Shown in pieces: positions 44,701 to 54,545 of a stretch of DNA of 64,000 nucleotides. The DNA is from Bryopsis sp. KO-2023. Lineage: Eukaryota; Chlorophyta; Ulvophyceae; Bryopsidales; Bryopsidaceae. The position numbers and the translations under genes were made by a program. The notes beneath the pieces are model-generated. The model had not been told where the DNA came from and ran no database searches. It saw only the letters and a list, made by a program, of their open reading frames with translations. The stretch covers positions 23,524 through 87,523 of the forward strand of contig BSYQ01000019.1 of assembly GCA_030272585.1 (NCBI GenBank). The letters run 5' to 3'. How positions within the stretch are numbered: the stretch's first letter is position 1; each line of letters opens with the position of its first letter.

Positions 44701-44960
44701 GCAGAAAGTCCATGGAGATTCGGGAACTCGATCACATGCTGAAAGCTTGGGAGGCAATGAGAGTGGGCAAAGATGCCCAAATATCAGCCCTCATAGAACG
44801 ATGCCACAGGCTGGAGCACCCCCGGAAGTCAAAAGTCCTCCAGAGCACCCGAAACAGAATCAAAACTTTGTTCGGAGCGACTGGGGGTCAGAGCTGCCCC
44901 TTCAAACCTCGGCAAAATTCTCTTGACGAGGTTTCAGGGGCACCGAGTTGTGTAAATTAA
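41790..44960 (+). pseudogene. long coiled-coil protein, damaged
   Basis: Exons near 41790-42084, 42456-42660, 42811-42955, 43015-43112, 43489-43648, 44220-44420 and 44706-44930 have ordinary splice sites and encode continuous heptad-type helices. Examples are ESERDELSHRCECLV, AAKESKEAAEELDSKAEAL, EKDLDEVQAVVDH, VKSQIRSWKEELESSHSNAD and EIRELDHMLKAWEAMRVGK. This is the pattern of filament- or myosin-tail-like proteins, but no head or other domain is seen. Lesions include in-frame TAG at 43048-43050 and 43622-43624 and frame changes near 42635, 42828, 43520 and 44300. It is an ex-gene or a badly read one. The exact family is unknown. Confidence 0.5.
44665..44696 (+). repeat. T17G15 tract
   Basis: A pure T run followed at once by a pure G run, eight bases before a splice acceptor (cgatgcag) in the coiled-coil gene. 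Confidence 0.9.
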
Positions 44961-45920
44961 TGGGACTGGTTATGTCATCTGGGCGTGTGAAATGATTCTG
45001 GCGGGTTGGTGTGAGAAGTTTGAGACGGAACAAGCAAGCAGGAAAATGGGGGAGGGCGGGGGGGCTCAGAACTCGTGGGAACGAATCATTTTTTGATTTC
45101 AGTTCTGCATGGGTGGAGCTGGAGATCTTCATCGTGTCGGATTCCGTGACAAGATCTAAACTCACTGCGACAGTCATGGCTGACACAGAAAAAGAGAAGG
45201 GTACCGAAACTGGATCCTTGGGGATCACTGGAGTGGATTTCGTCAAAAATACCAATCTAAATAGATCGACCAGCATTTACGATTCGACAGAATTTTTGGC
45301 AGTGACCAGATTTGCATTTTCTAGAAATGTGGGGCCACATTGCAGGGGGGGTGTTTTTGAATCTACCTGGCACGGCCGCCAATAAGACATATCCTCCCGC
45401 GAACAGCCGAAAAGACGTCATCCCAATGGCAAAAAACGTCAAAACGCACAGAATCCCACATCGACGTTTTCTTTGGCGTCCTTTGCGCAGGTACAGGGGG
45501 TCCATGCAACCGCGTCCAGCTGCGAGAATGTACCCTCTTCCTTGGGCAAAGGCGCTTCGAGCGGAGCCGGGCGGCCGAGTCAGATCTGAAAGAAACGTCG
45601 TTTTTCGAGGAAGACGGGGGGGAGGGGCCACAGACTACCATGGATCAGAAAGTTCACTTTTCAAGGCTTCTGCGGATAACAGTTTCTTCCCTTCCACGGA
45701 AGCCACTCGCATCAGTCCTTCGCTTGCAAAACACCCGCAACCTCGGGCGCTGAGTGTATCATTGATTGATTGCTTTGATGCTGGGTTCGTACGGCGGTGC
45801 CTACATATTGCGATTCTTTTTTGTGGTTTTTAAATTATTGATGGATTGAGTGCTTGGGTTTTTTTATTTTTTAATGTTTCTGGTGGGATTTCTTTTTCTT
45901 GTTTGTTGGGTGCTACAGTG

Positions 45921-46203
45921 TGTGGTTTGAAAGGGCGTTTTCATTAGTAATTTCTGGAAATGCGAAATGTTTGACGTTTCGAATACCCAGGCGCGGGTAT
46001 ATTAGTTTTGGGATCGTGTGTGTTTATTCGAACGGGTTTGCTTTAAAGAGTTCGTGTGGAAACTGTGTGCATCAAATCAAAGCATCCACGTCTTGAGTTC
46101 GGAGTGTCGACTCGAGTTCGTTTTCGTTTCCCTCCCTCTGCTAAGACTCCCTGACCGCAACCTCATTCCTTTCCGACTCCCAACACACCAGCAAACAACT
46201 ACA
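45921..46203 (+). repeat. TRIM 5' LTR
   Basis: 283 bp with TG...CA ends. It contains a TATA-like gggtatattag near 45995-46005. Confidence 0.92.
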
Positions 46204-46215
46204 TGGTTTCGGAGC
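46204..46215 (+). other. TRIM primer-binding site
   Basis: TGGTTTCGGAGC is identical over 12 bases to the chromovirus site at 27497-27508. This implies the same tRNA primer. Confidence 0.85.
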
Positions 46216-47027
46216 TAAGGTGACGCCAGTGGGCGCAGGGGAAAACAGGAGAGTTGGGATGAGGTTGCTTGCAAGATAAGAATAGCAATTGTAGATACTC
46301 AACGACCGAAGCTGATCCTGAGAGAGGACAGCGGTCGTTTGCGCGACCAACTGGCGAGAGAGCAGTTGGCGTACGCGAGGTACATTGCCTGGGAAAATCG
46401 AGGGCCTTGGAAAGGTGCCAGGTTGACACCTATTGTAGACAGGAGCAAGTCCAAGTCGAGCCTGATCGCTTGAAGTCCAACGTCACCGACGTTTCCTATT
46501 TCTGGAAAAACGTCCACAGTGGCGCTTTCAAACTCTTCCTCGCCAGAGAGCGAGATGACAGGAACGTTCAGCGACTGTGTGGGGAGTGGCGTTTGGTGTA
46601 CGATATGGACGAGAGACTCTCGTTCTGAGGACGGAAATAGTAAGACAACCTGTCGGCAGTTTACCAGTGAAGCGACACTTGACACCAAGAGTCGACCAGA
46701 TATCACAGTCCCCGCCAGAGGAGCGCATGGGACGTCAACAGTGATGCGACTGGTTGGGTGGGCGCGTTTGAGGTGCTGGGAGTCTTGAAAACTGACCGAC
46801 AGAAACACTTTTTAACGACCTAGAATCGTAGTCGTGGCCTGAGCGACGTAGGACAAAGAAGTCAGGTTTTTGGGGTCGAGAGTGGAATGAAATTAAGATG
46901 CGGTACAAGGTGGGCTTATTTCTTCCATGCATGGATTTATGGAGTCGTTTTCGGAATGGTCTACCATTGTTTTCGTGAAGCGATGTTTTATTTCGGAGTT
47001 TTTCACAGTCGATAGCAGGTGGGCACA
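46216..47027 (+). other. TRIM interior, no complete protein gene
   Basis: A plus-strand frame at 46269-46628 (119 codons) and a minus-strand frame at 46299-46808 (169 codons) overlap. Neither has a recognised motif. A short helical stretch in a third plus frame (SGRLRDQLAREQLAYARYI) could be a gag remnant, but this is weak. Confidence 0.5.
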
Positions 47028-47310
47028 TGTGGTTTGAAAGGGCGTTTTCATTAGTAATTTCTGGAAATGCGAAATGTTTGACGTTTCGAATACCCAGGCG
47101 CGGGTATATTAGTTTTGGGATCGTGTGTGTTTATTCGAACGGGTTTGCTTTAAAGAGTTCGTGTGGAAACTGTGTGCATCAAATCAAAGCATCCACGTCT
47201 TGAGTTCGGAGTGTCGACTCGAGTTCGTTTTCGTTTCCCTCCCTCTGCTAAGACTCCCTGACCGCAACCTCATTCCTTTCCGACTCCCAACACACCAGCA
47301 AACAACTACA
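47028..47310 (+). repeat. TRIM 3' LTR
   Basis: 283 bp, identical by eye to 45921-46203. Preceded by gcaggtgggcaca and followed by the target duplication cagtg. Confidence 0.92.
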
Positions 47311-47315
47311 CAGTG

Positions 47316-47860
47316 TAACTTCATTGATCATAATGAATTTGGATCTGAACATTCATGCACATTCTTTTTTCCAGTCTTTTTAGGGACATAGATTCGAGAA
47401 TTGACAGATGTTATATTTGTTTACTTAGTACGTTTTTTTATCAAAAAGTTGTGTGTGCTTTGAAGAGGGAGTAACTTAAAAAAAATGAGTGGTTGTGGAT
47501 GGATACTTCTGAAAAGTATCGAAAGTTGGATTTGCGAAAGGTCCTTCCGCCAAAAATTGGAAAATTGGAAAATTGGGAGCATTGGAAGTATATTATATAA
47601 AAAAAAAACAAAAAAAAACCGTGTCTCGGTTACACCTCACAGACGACGGCATTGCCCCCAAGCGCAAAGATGTCTTTACTACAATGGCGACAGGCCGTAA
47701 CAAATAAACACTTTTTCCTCCTGCGGGCTTCGTGGTTTTGTGAACTGCTTTGTGCCTTGGTTGAGGTGACACTGTCTTGGCAAGACAAATCAAATGAAAC
47801 GTCCCGTAATCATGATTTGATTTGATTTGAAACGTCCCGTGTCGGACCCGAACGAGTCGT
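47316..47860. other. spacer without recognised gene
   Basis: AT-rich sequence with A runs near 47600-47620. Nothing recognised. Confidence 0.4.
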
Positions 47861-48863
47861 TTGGGTGTGGGTCGATGTTGTGATGGAAAATGGGAGTGAA
47901 CCAGTCGTGTTCCACGCACACATACACACACACACAAAGAAGGCAACGTTTGAGCAAACTTCAACTATTTTTTTGGGTCGACGTCTCGATGGCGTGTGTG
48001 AGTCTATTGAACGCCGCTTGTCGTGTAGGCTTGGACCGCAAGCTGCGTTCGTGTGGCTGAACGCCGACGAAGTTCTGCGAAGGAGATATGCGGGCACAGT
48101 GGGACCGGTCGATCGCCAGGTTTTTCGCGCAAGTGCAGAACGCAAAGAATCGGCTAGCGTCCCGGAAAAAGTCGGCAAAAATCTGGCAAAAAGCGACTCG
48201 GCAACGTTCAGCACAGCGGAGGTGGGTGAGAAGCGCGTCGCTGACGGAGGGAAGGAGAGTAAGCCGAACAAAAAAAGGAAACGGTCAAAGAGATGCACGG
48301 ATGCATGAAATCCAACATGCACATGCATGTGTTCATGCAGATTCAGGGGCGGGTACCCAAGGTCTCATGCAAAAGCTGAGTCCAGTGGTGACGTTCATGA
48401 AAAGTAGATTGCACAAATTCGGATTTTTTTCACGAATCACGAAAACTTTGGCCCACTCCACCAGACCGTGGACCATTTTCCCGATCTGAGTGTATATCAC
48501 AGACCACTGGTGAAAAATCTCGGCTTCCGTCTCTTTTTCTCTTTTTTCCATGAGACTGTGAAAGCCACTGGGTGGCCACCAGCGCAGACTCAGCGAGGAT
48601 CGTTGATTCGCCGGACAAAGTCAGTCACGAGTCACAGCGCGATTTCCGAAACGTCTTGTCGACGGGACGTCCCCTTTTTGTTCGGAGCGATAAGGGTCTG
48701 GGTGAGTGCAAACGGTATAGCATCCCTCGCGATCTGGTTGATTTTCGTCTCGTCGACGCTCCATGCGGCCGAGATAGGTCGATTGCTCCCAAAAACCACA
48801 CCCCAATTTTGGTTTCTTGCGCTTTTCCCTGTCGTTGGTTGAACCGATCAACTGGACATTGAA

Positions 48864-49061
48864 TTGCTACGGCGAGGAGGGCTGATGTTTCTGTGGCTGT
48901 GTCAGAGGGTGGATCTGACAAACTGCGCCATGTGCGGCGACTGGCTGCCAGAGCGAAAGCCACTTCGCTATCTCAAGGAAGCCGAGGTTCGTGCAATGGA
49001 TCAGAAAAGTGAACAAGTTGCGAAAAACGAACGCACGGTAGTGTGGTTTCGCCCCGCATAG
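48864..49061 (+). CDS. unrecognised exon with CxxC
   Basis: An open frame of 65 codons, with balanced composition, contains TNCAMCGDWLPERKPLRYLK and EAEVRAMDQKSEQVAKNER. It ends at TAG (49059-49061). The same frame continues for about 60 further codons, with one more TAG, to a TAA. No family is recognised. Frames at 47.9-48.4 kb upstream are Arg/Lys-rich and uncertain. Confidence 0.3.
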   Translation: MLRRGGLMFLWLCQRVDLTNCAMCGDWLPERKPLRYLKEAEVRAMDQKSEQVAKNERTVVWFRPA

Positions 49062-49311
49062 ACCGCCCGTTTGTTTTCTGGGAAAGCCGGTAGTTTGGAA
49101 AGGGGACATCATCGATCGAGCGATCCGATCGCTGCAATGGTGGCTACGTATTCAAATGCAGATTAGCTGCTCGCTCGACAGAAATCGGCAACTACGAGGA
49201 GTGGTTTCAGACAGGAGCCGTTGACCAAAAACTAAAATATTATATCTATAATACTACCAAAATGCAAAGTGGTCGAAGTTTTGGTTGATATTTGTTCTGA
49301 TGATGTGACAG

Positions 49312-50480
49312 GAGCTGGACCAGTTTCCTCTTCTGCTGATGCCAAAGCCACACAGGGCGGCGATGTTGAGGTGCACCTCCATTCACCTCCAGAGAATTTT
49401 CCATTCGTTTTTTACGCTGCGTCTGTTCTAGGTTTTCTTTTTTCCAAGGCTTCTTTCAGGGATGTTGTATTGTGATGGTGGGCTTTTCATTGGGGTGTTT
49501 TGAAACCAGGTGGATGCCAAAGCAATTGCTGCCGCCCAAGCCGAAGTGAAAAACGACATTGCTGAGGCCGTCGCTGGAGCCATTTCGATAGTAAAGAGAG
49601 GAGGCAGCGCCAGCTCCCAGGCCTCCACCACAGCTGAAGCAGTGGGGGTGGCCACGGCCAGAGCTGCAGTGGTTTCGAAAGGGGGTGACAATTTCCAAAA
49701 AGTCCGAGCGAAACAAGGCTCAAAAAGAGGAAAAAATTCCCACCCTTCCCCTCCTTCCGAAACCAAAATTCCGAAATAACCTTTATTTATATCTGTGTGA
49801 ATTTTGGAACAGTATCTCATATTTCTTTACAGACTTTCCGGTGGAGAAATGTAAGTAAAAATATCTTTCTATCTGACCCCTTTTTTTTCCCGAGTAGGTC
49901 GATGCTACTGGCAGTGCCATAGGCTCCGGTGCAGCTGAAGCCAGTGCAAAGAGCGTGCCCACCGTGGTTGCTTCTGCCATTGCGAATGCCTTTTCCAGTG
50001 CAAAGGGAGGCTCCTCGGAGGCCACCTCTGCAGTCAAATCCTCAGTTTCTAGTTCTGGAATTGCGACAGCGGCTGCCAGAGCCAGGGTGGTGGCTGAAAG
50101 CAAAGGGGGTAGCATCGAAGTGGTACAAGTGGTGAGGAACTCTGATTTGACTGAGGGAAAAATCAAAAATCGGGGAATTCCCACTGTCAGTCGTGAATTT
50201 AGTGAGACTTCAGAAGATCAAAAATAGTGTTTGGATTTCTTGTCGATTGATATGTTTTCGCTCTTCTTTTTGCTGGTGTTTTTCCGGTAAGATGCTGTGG
50301 TGGTTGCATTTTAGACCGTTTCAGAAGCAGTAACCAGGGTGGTGGCCAAAGCTATCGCTAATGCGTTAGCCGTCGGCTGTGGCCACAGCTGGAGTGGAAG
50401 CTACAACCAGAGTGAAGGAGCAAGCCACTGTGGACTCTACCAGCAGAGTCACGGGCAGAGGCCAAGTTTCCCGAAGTGTT
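49312..50480 (+). CDS. Ala/Ser/Val-rich repeat-module protein exons
   Basis: Exons near 49312-49368, 49510-49690, 49899-50130 and 50315-50480 are each in a good splice context. The middle two begin VDA. Each is rich in Ala, Ser, Val and Gly with spaced Lys/Glu (e.g. EAVGVATARAAVVSKGGDN and GIATAAARARVVAESKGGS). The repeated ending ARxxVVxxSKGG suggests a duplicated module of about 60-75 residues, one per exon. The last exon needs a one-base frame change near 50372. The helical, Ala-rich character may mean a structural or surface protein. No known family is recognised. Confidence 0.45.
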
Positions 50481-50572
50481 CTATCAAGAAACTCGTGTTT
50501 GTTTTTTTTGAAAATCCATGGGAAGCTTTCTTTTCTGCCTCACTCTATTTCCCCCTTTTTTTTCATATCTCG

Positions 50573-50596
50573 TTTTTTTTTTTGGGGGGGGGGGGG
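50573..50596 (+). repeat. T11G13 tract
   Basis: A T run abutting a G run downstream of the last Ala/Ser-rich exon. Confidence 0.9.
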
Positions 50597-50599
50597 CCA

Positions 50600-51004
50600 A
50601 CCGATCTGGTGCTGTGAGGTTTTCCTCTTGGGATGCTGGTGGGATGTATTATTTTTATCTGCTACTGGATTGGTTTTTTTCAATGCAGTGCAAAAAAAAA
50701 ATGAAGTAGATATTTTTTTTTTTTGTGGTGTGTGTTTTTAGTCAGATTTTTTTTTATTGATGGAAAGGGATGTATTTATTGAATGACCTGTGAACATCAT
50801 CGAGGGCAGTTTTTCTGAGGGTCGTTTCAATTTTTTCTAATTTTCTCAATTTAATGATTTTGCTGTGCTGCGGAGTCGATGAATTTCGAGAACAGCGGGG
50901 GTGGTCGAATGAGAGTTTTACAGCATCGAGAAGATTTATTTATTTTTTGGCGGTGTAGTGGTATTTTTTTTAGTGTTTTTTTTTTTAGTGGTTTTGATTG
51001 TTGG
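50600..51004. other. non-coding T-rich spacer
   Basis: No exon or repeat recognised apart from homopolymers. Confidence 0.45.
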
Positions 51005-51180
51005 TTGATTCGTTGTAAATTGGGATCTGGTGGATGATCTAAAAATTTACCGACGGTTGATCCTCGGTATCCTTTGTAATCATTGATTGATTCGTTGTAA
51101 ATTGGGATCTGGTGGATGATCTAAAAATTTACCGACGGTTGATCCTCGGTATCCTTTGTAATCATTGATTGATTCTTTGT
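51005..51180. repeat. 82-bp tandem repeat, 2.1 copies
   Basis: Copies start at 51005 (ttgattcgttgtaaattggg), 51087 and, partially, 51169. The first two are identical by eye. Non-coding. Lies about 190 bp before the hairpin block. Confidence 0.9.
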
Positions 51181-51367
51181 AAAAGGCGAAAGGGTGGAAC
51201 GATATTCACGGGATCCACTGGATCCACTTGTTCACTTAAAATGTTTCCCACCCTGTACGTTTTTAAAACAAGGGGAACCTACATCGTACATCGTCGAAAA
51301 AAAGAAAGTCGTGCTTTATCCTTTTCGTAACCAACGTAATAAAAAAAAAACAAAACAAAAAATTATT

Positions 51368-51603
51368 CGGGAGAAGTTCTCCCGGATACGTAGAATCCTC
51401 GGACTCCTCGAAGTCCTCTCGAGGTGACGGCACATCTTAATGTGCCGCGGCCCGCTTGACGGATTCTTGGGAGCCAAGAAGGTCAAGCGAGCCAATTCTA
51501 CTAATCCGATCTAAGTTCTTAATCGTTGTTGTGTGTGAGAAAGTTTTGTCGTGCTTTGGACTTGCGCAAACACACAAGAACGATTAAAAACTAAGATCGG
51601 ATT
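51368..51603. ncRNA. dense hairpin block, candidate structured RNA or element end
   Basis: Successive stem-loops lie in 236 bp. 51368-51384 has 8-bp arms cgggagaa/ttctcccg. 51401-51416 has ggact/agtcc. 51428-51447 has 8-bp arms cggcacat/atgtgccg. 51453-51489 is a two-part stem, CGCTTGAC/GTCAAGCG plus TTCTTGG/CCAAGAA. 51503-51535 pairs with 51571-51603 (30 of 33) around a 35-base loop. The packing and the two-part stem argue for a folded RNA. The last long stem could also be a pre-miRNA-like hairpin or the terminal inverted repeat of a small element. No known RNA family is recognised. Confidence 0.5.
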
Positions 51604-51961
51604 CCATCAATTGCGCCAGTGTCATTTCAGAGCCACAAGAAGAAAACAAGGAAGCTCCTGGCGACCAAAAGCAGCGCCAACGCACGTTGATGCGAGCCCG
51701 ACGAATGGTTTTGGAAACGAGCTGCGCAGGCGCTCTCTGATCGGAGTCGCCTTCTGGCGTACAAGGGGAAAATAGCCACCCACCACTTGGGTGCGTTTTT
51801 TGATAATGCAGGCGAAAGTCAATATTCGAGTTTTCGAAAACTTTTTCTGAGGCACGCTCAGTTTTGAGCGCCGCCTTGATGTATTCCCCCTCCGAAACCA
51901 AATCCCGGCGGGCGTGGATCCGCGCTCTTTGCATGAGGAGGATGGGGAAAATACCGATCAA
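51584..51961 (-). CDS. unrecognised 125-codon ORF
   Basis: A minus-strand frame next to the hairpin block; its last codons overlap the 3' arm of the long stem. Basic, with short hydrophobic starts (MIGIFPILLMQRARI). No family is recognised and no splice context is clear. It may be chance. Confidence 0.2.
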   Translation of the reverse strand: MIGIFPILLMQRARIHARRDLVSEGEYIKAALKTERASEKVFENSNIDFRLHYQKTHPSGGWLFSPCTPEGDSDQRAPAQLVSKTIRRARINVRWRCFWSPGASLFSSCGSEMTLAQLMESDLSF

Positions 51962-52157
51962 GCCTGCGAGTCCGGGGTTGACGGCAGCTGTAATGAAAAG
52001 CTGGAGAATCGATGGATCAAAACGGCGACGATGCCGAAAAAAGCGCTCGCATCAGCAAGTACCCTTTCATCGGTAGCAAGTCTTTTGACAGGTGGTGGCG
52101 GTGAAAGAAGTTGTTTTCCGATTCAGAACTTGGTCAATGGCATCGTTAGACTGGAAA

Positions 52158-52530
52158 AGCGGAGGTGGCACTGGCGGATGAATTGGATGGTCTACGTGGG
52201 GCAGTTTTTGCCCTGCAAAACTCCTTGCCTTCGTTGGCTGAGATGACCTTGCTGGAGAATTCAAACCCTTTGCATGAAAAAGATGTGGCGGACGTGTGGC
52301 AAATTTGCTGCAAATGTTGGGGAAGACATCCTCTGAAACCAGTTTCGATTAAACTTCGAGAATTCAGATGCCCAAGGTACGGCTTTGAATGAAATTTTTG
52401 GCTGGAGGAAACCCTTCATCGACACCAAAACATGGTTTTGGAGTTTTTTTTAGGAGAAAAGCGCAGATACATTGAGGGAATCTGAACAGGAAGGCGAAAT
52501 AAATTCACTTCAACAAATCGCAAAGTGAGG
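52158..52530 (+). CDS. unrecognised helical exons
   Basis: An exon after cgttag| at 52150 reads GKAEVALADELDGLRGAVFA, then ALQNSLPSLAEMTLLE, up to a donor near 52377. A second exon from 52452 reads EKSADTLRESEQEGEINSLQ. Both are helical and acidic. Partner exons are unclear. Confidence 0.35.
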
Positions 52531-53165
52531 GAAATTCCTGGCTATGAATGTGTGGTTCACATCAGAAAAATTTCCTTTTCACTGTAATGCGGGCGAAGTG
52601 GAAAGAAAGCTGTCCAAGAAAATATCAATTTGATAAGGAAATATCAGCCACCAGTTTGGGCATTTTTTTCCTCCTCTGCGGTGCAACAGAAGAAGCTTCG
52701 GAAAAATATCACAATTTTAATATTGGATGCTGTTGGTCGAATTTTCCATTCTTTTTTTTTCAGTGATTTATTTAGTCTGATCGTTCAAGTGCCAAGAGAT
52801 GAAAAAGCGAAAGAAAGGTAGGGATAAGTTCTTGCTGAAAATTTTGACATCCAGATTATTATAATGAGGGGGGAAGCAGCTCGAGTATGATTGTGAGGCC
52901 ATTGTTTTCTTTTCTATATTACAGAATTTTTCTTGAAAGCAACAGGAAGAATTTTGGGAGGGGCTACTGTTCAACTAAGGCATTTTCCAAAAAATTCCTA
53001 CAACAGAATTTTCAGAAGTAGGAAAGTGAAATGCAAGTTTCTATTAGTCATCATTGCTTCAGGTCGAAATCATGGGGAATTTTGCATACATTTATGTTTT
53101 TACTTCTAATAATTGATCGACTTTTCTTAAATTTTTTGTTTAATTTTCCTGAAAACATTGGCAGG

Positions 53166-54300
53166 CATTGGCTTGCAACACTCTTTCACGATTGAAGGGC
53201 TGGGCTGGACATCCACGAGTGAAAACCTCGACTGCAGGATGGATGTGTTTGAAATTGGCAAAACTGTTATTGAAACAGGGGCAGCATTGCCTTCCATCCG
53301 AATGCATCGCTTTCTTAACTGATCCCTACGAATTTCTGAAGAAAATTCAAGCCAAGGCAATAGATATTGAGGATGTGAAAGAGGCTGAAACACAGGTGAG
53401 CGGAGGTTTTCTTCTTGTTTAATTTTTTTTTCTTCTTCTTGTTTTTTTCTTTTTTTCTTTTCATTGTTTTCTCATTTGGAAAATCAAGGTACTTTTTTAT
53501 TATCTCAGATTGGGCTGGCGTTTCCTCTACAATACTTTGTATCAAGTTCATAAATTTCCAAGTTTGTGTGTTTTTTAATGCAAATGAAATAATGAAAACT
53601 TTTTTTTTTTTACTGAGAAAAAGGTATTACTAAAATTGGCTGAGACTCATTTGAAAGAAGGGGAGGGGGGGGTGCGCATTGAGATGTGTGAAGGCAATAC
53701 ACAAGGAAGGGCTTCTTCCCAAAACTGAAATCCACTCAAAATTGCTGTTTCACTTGCCAACAATTGACACTCAAAACGCACCAATATTTCACACCAAACC
53801 AAAATATTGTTTCTCTGTGGAGCTAGTTTTCCTAAATTAATTTATGTATTGATTTTCCTGATAGAAATTTCATGAATTGCGTTCGATTGCTGGTGGAAGT
53901 GTGTGGCGATGGAAAAATTGTGAAAGCATCTCTGTATGCTATAAGAAAAAGCCAGGGAAAAGAAGCTCAAATTATTACCGATATAGTGACCATGCTTTTC
54001 GACCCATCTCCTGACACGAAGGTGACAATTTCCTAATGAAAAAAATTATAATAATGGAAAAAATAGACAAAATCTACGCCTAAATGATGCATTAGCGTTT
54101 TCTGTGGCTTTTGTTAAATGCTGAATAAAGGCTTGAAGCACGTTTTTTATTGCTCTTTATATTGAAGAGAAAAAGTAAGAAGTTTTGAAATGGTGTTTAT
54201 GCTATGTTTAGAAGAATAAGGAATGATCATTTGACTTCAAATAATGCAGATGGATGATTTTGGGGAGCTTGATAGCAAAAGCACGCCAATTTTGGAACTG
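53166..54300 (+). pseudogene. unrecognised protein, at least three exons, one frame change
   Basis: Exon 53166-53395 reads MDVFEIGKTVIETGAALPSI. It then continues, after a one-base frame change near 53317, as TDPYEFLKKIQAKAIDIED. Exon 53868-54019 reads MNCVRLLVEVCGDGKIVKAS and ends near DPSPDTK. Exon 54250-54300 reads MDDFGELDSKSTPILEL. Splice signals are good. The helical, repeat-like text might be an ARM/HEAT-type scaffold, but I do not recognise it. Confidence 0.4.
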
Positions 54301-54545
54301 GTCAGTCAAATCGACGCTTTTTCCTCCTCATTTTTTTTTTTTTTTTTTTTTTAAATGCTTCAGAGAGGAAACCAAAAATTTGTATGAATCTTTTTTCAAC
54401 AAAACGAGAAGAAAAAAGAAAATTATTTTTTTTTTCCCATCAGAAAGAGCGTTATTTTCAGTAGTAGACAAATTGAAATACAGATCAAACTCTTTTTTTG
54501 TCGTTGTATTCAAAAGCAAGAAGTGGTGAGCTGCAGTAAAAACAC

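Larger units (their letters stand above)
45921..47310 (+). mobile_element. TRIM-like short LTR retrotransposon
   Basis: Two 283-bp LTRs (45921-46203 and 47028-47310), identical by eye, start tgtggtttg and end caactaca. A 5-bp duplication cagtg (45916-45920, 47311-47315) flanks the element. A primer-binding site TGGTTTCGGAGC follows the 5' LTR directly at 46204-46215. The interior is only 824 bp and has no protease, RT or integrase. It must be moved by enzymes supplied in trans. Identical LTRs mean recent insertion. Confidence 0.93.

Noticed and set aside
45257-45833. Overlapping long frames on both strands (124 and 173 codons)
   Set aside because: The minus frame has a possible hydrophobic segment and donor, but no partner exon follows. 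The plus frame has no motif. Neither can be supported.
47865-48489. Two plus-strand frames rich in Arg, Lys and His
   Set aside because: Composition follows CG/CA-rich DNA; the two frames compete and neither shows a domain.
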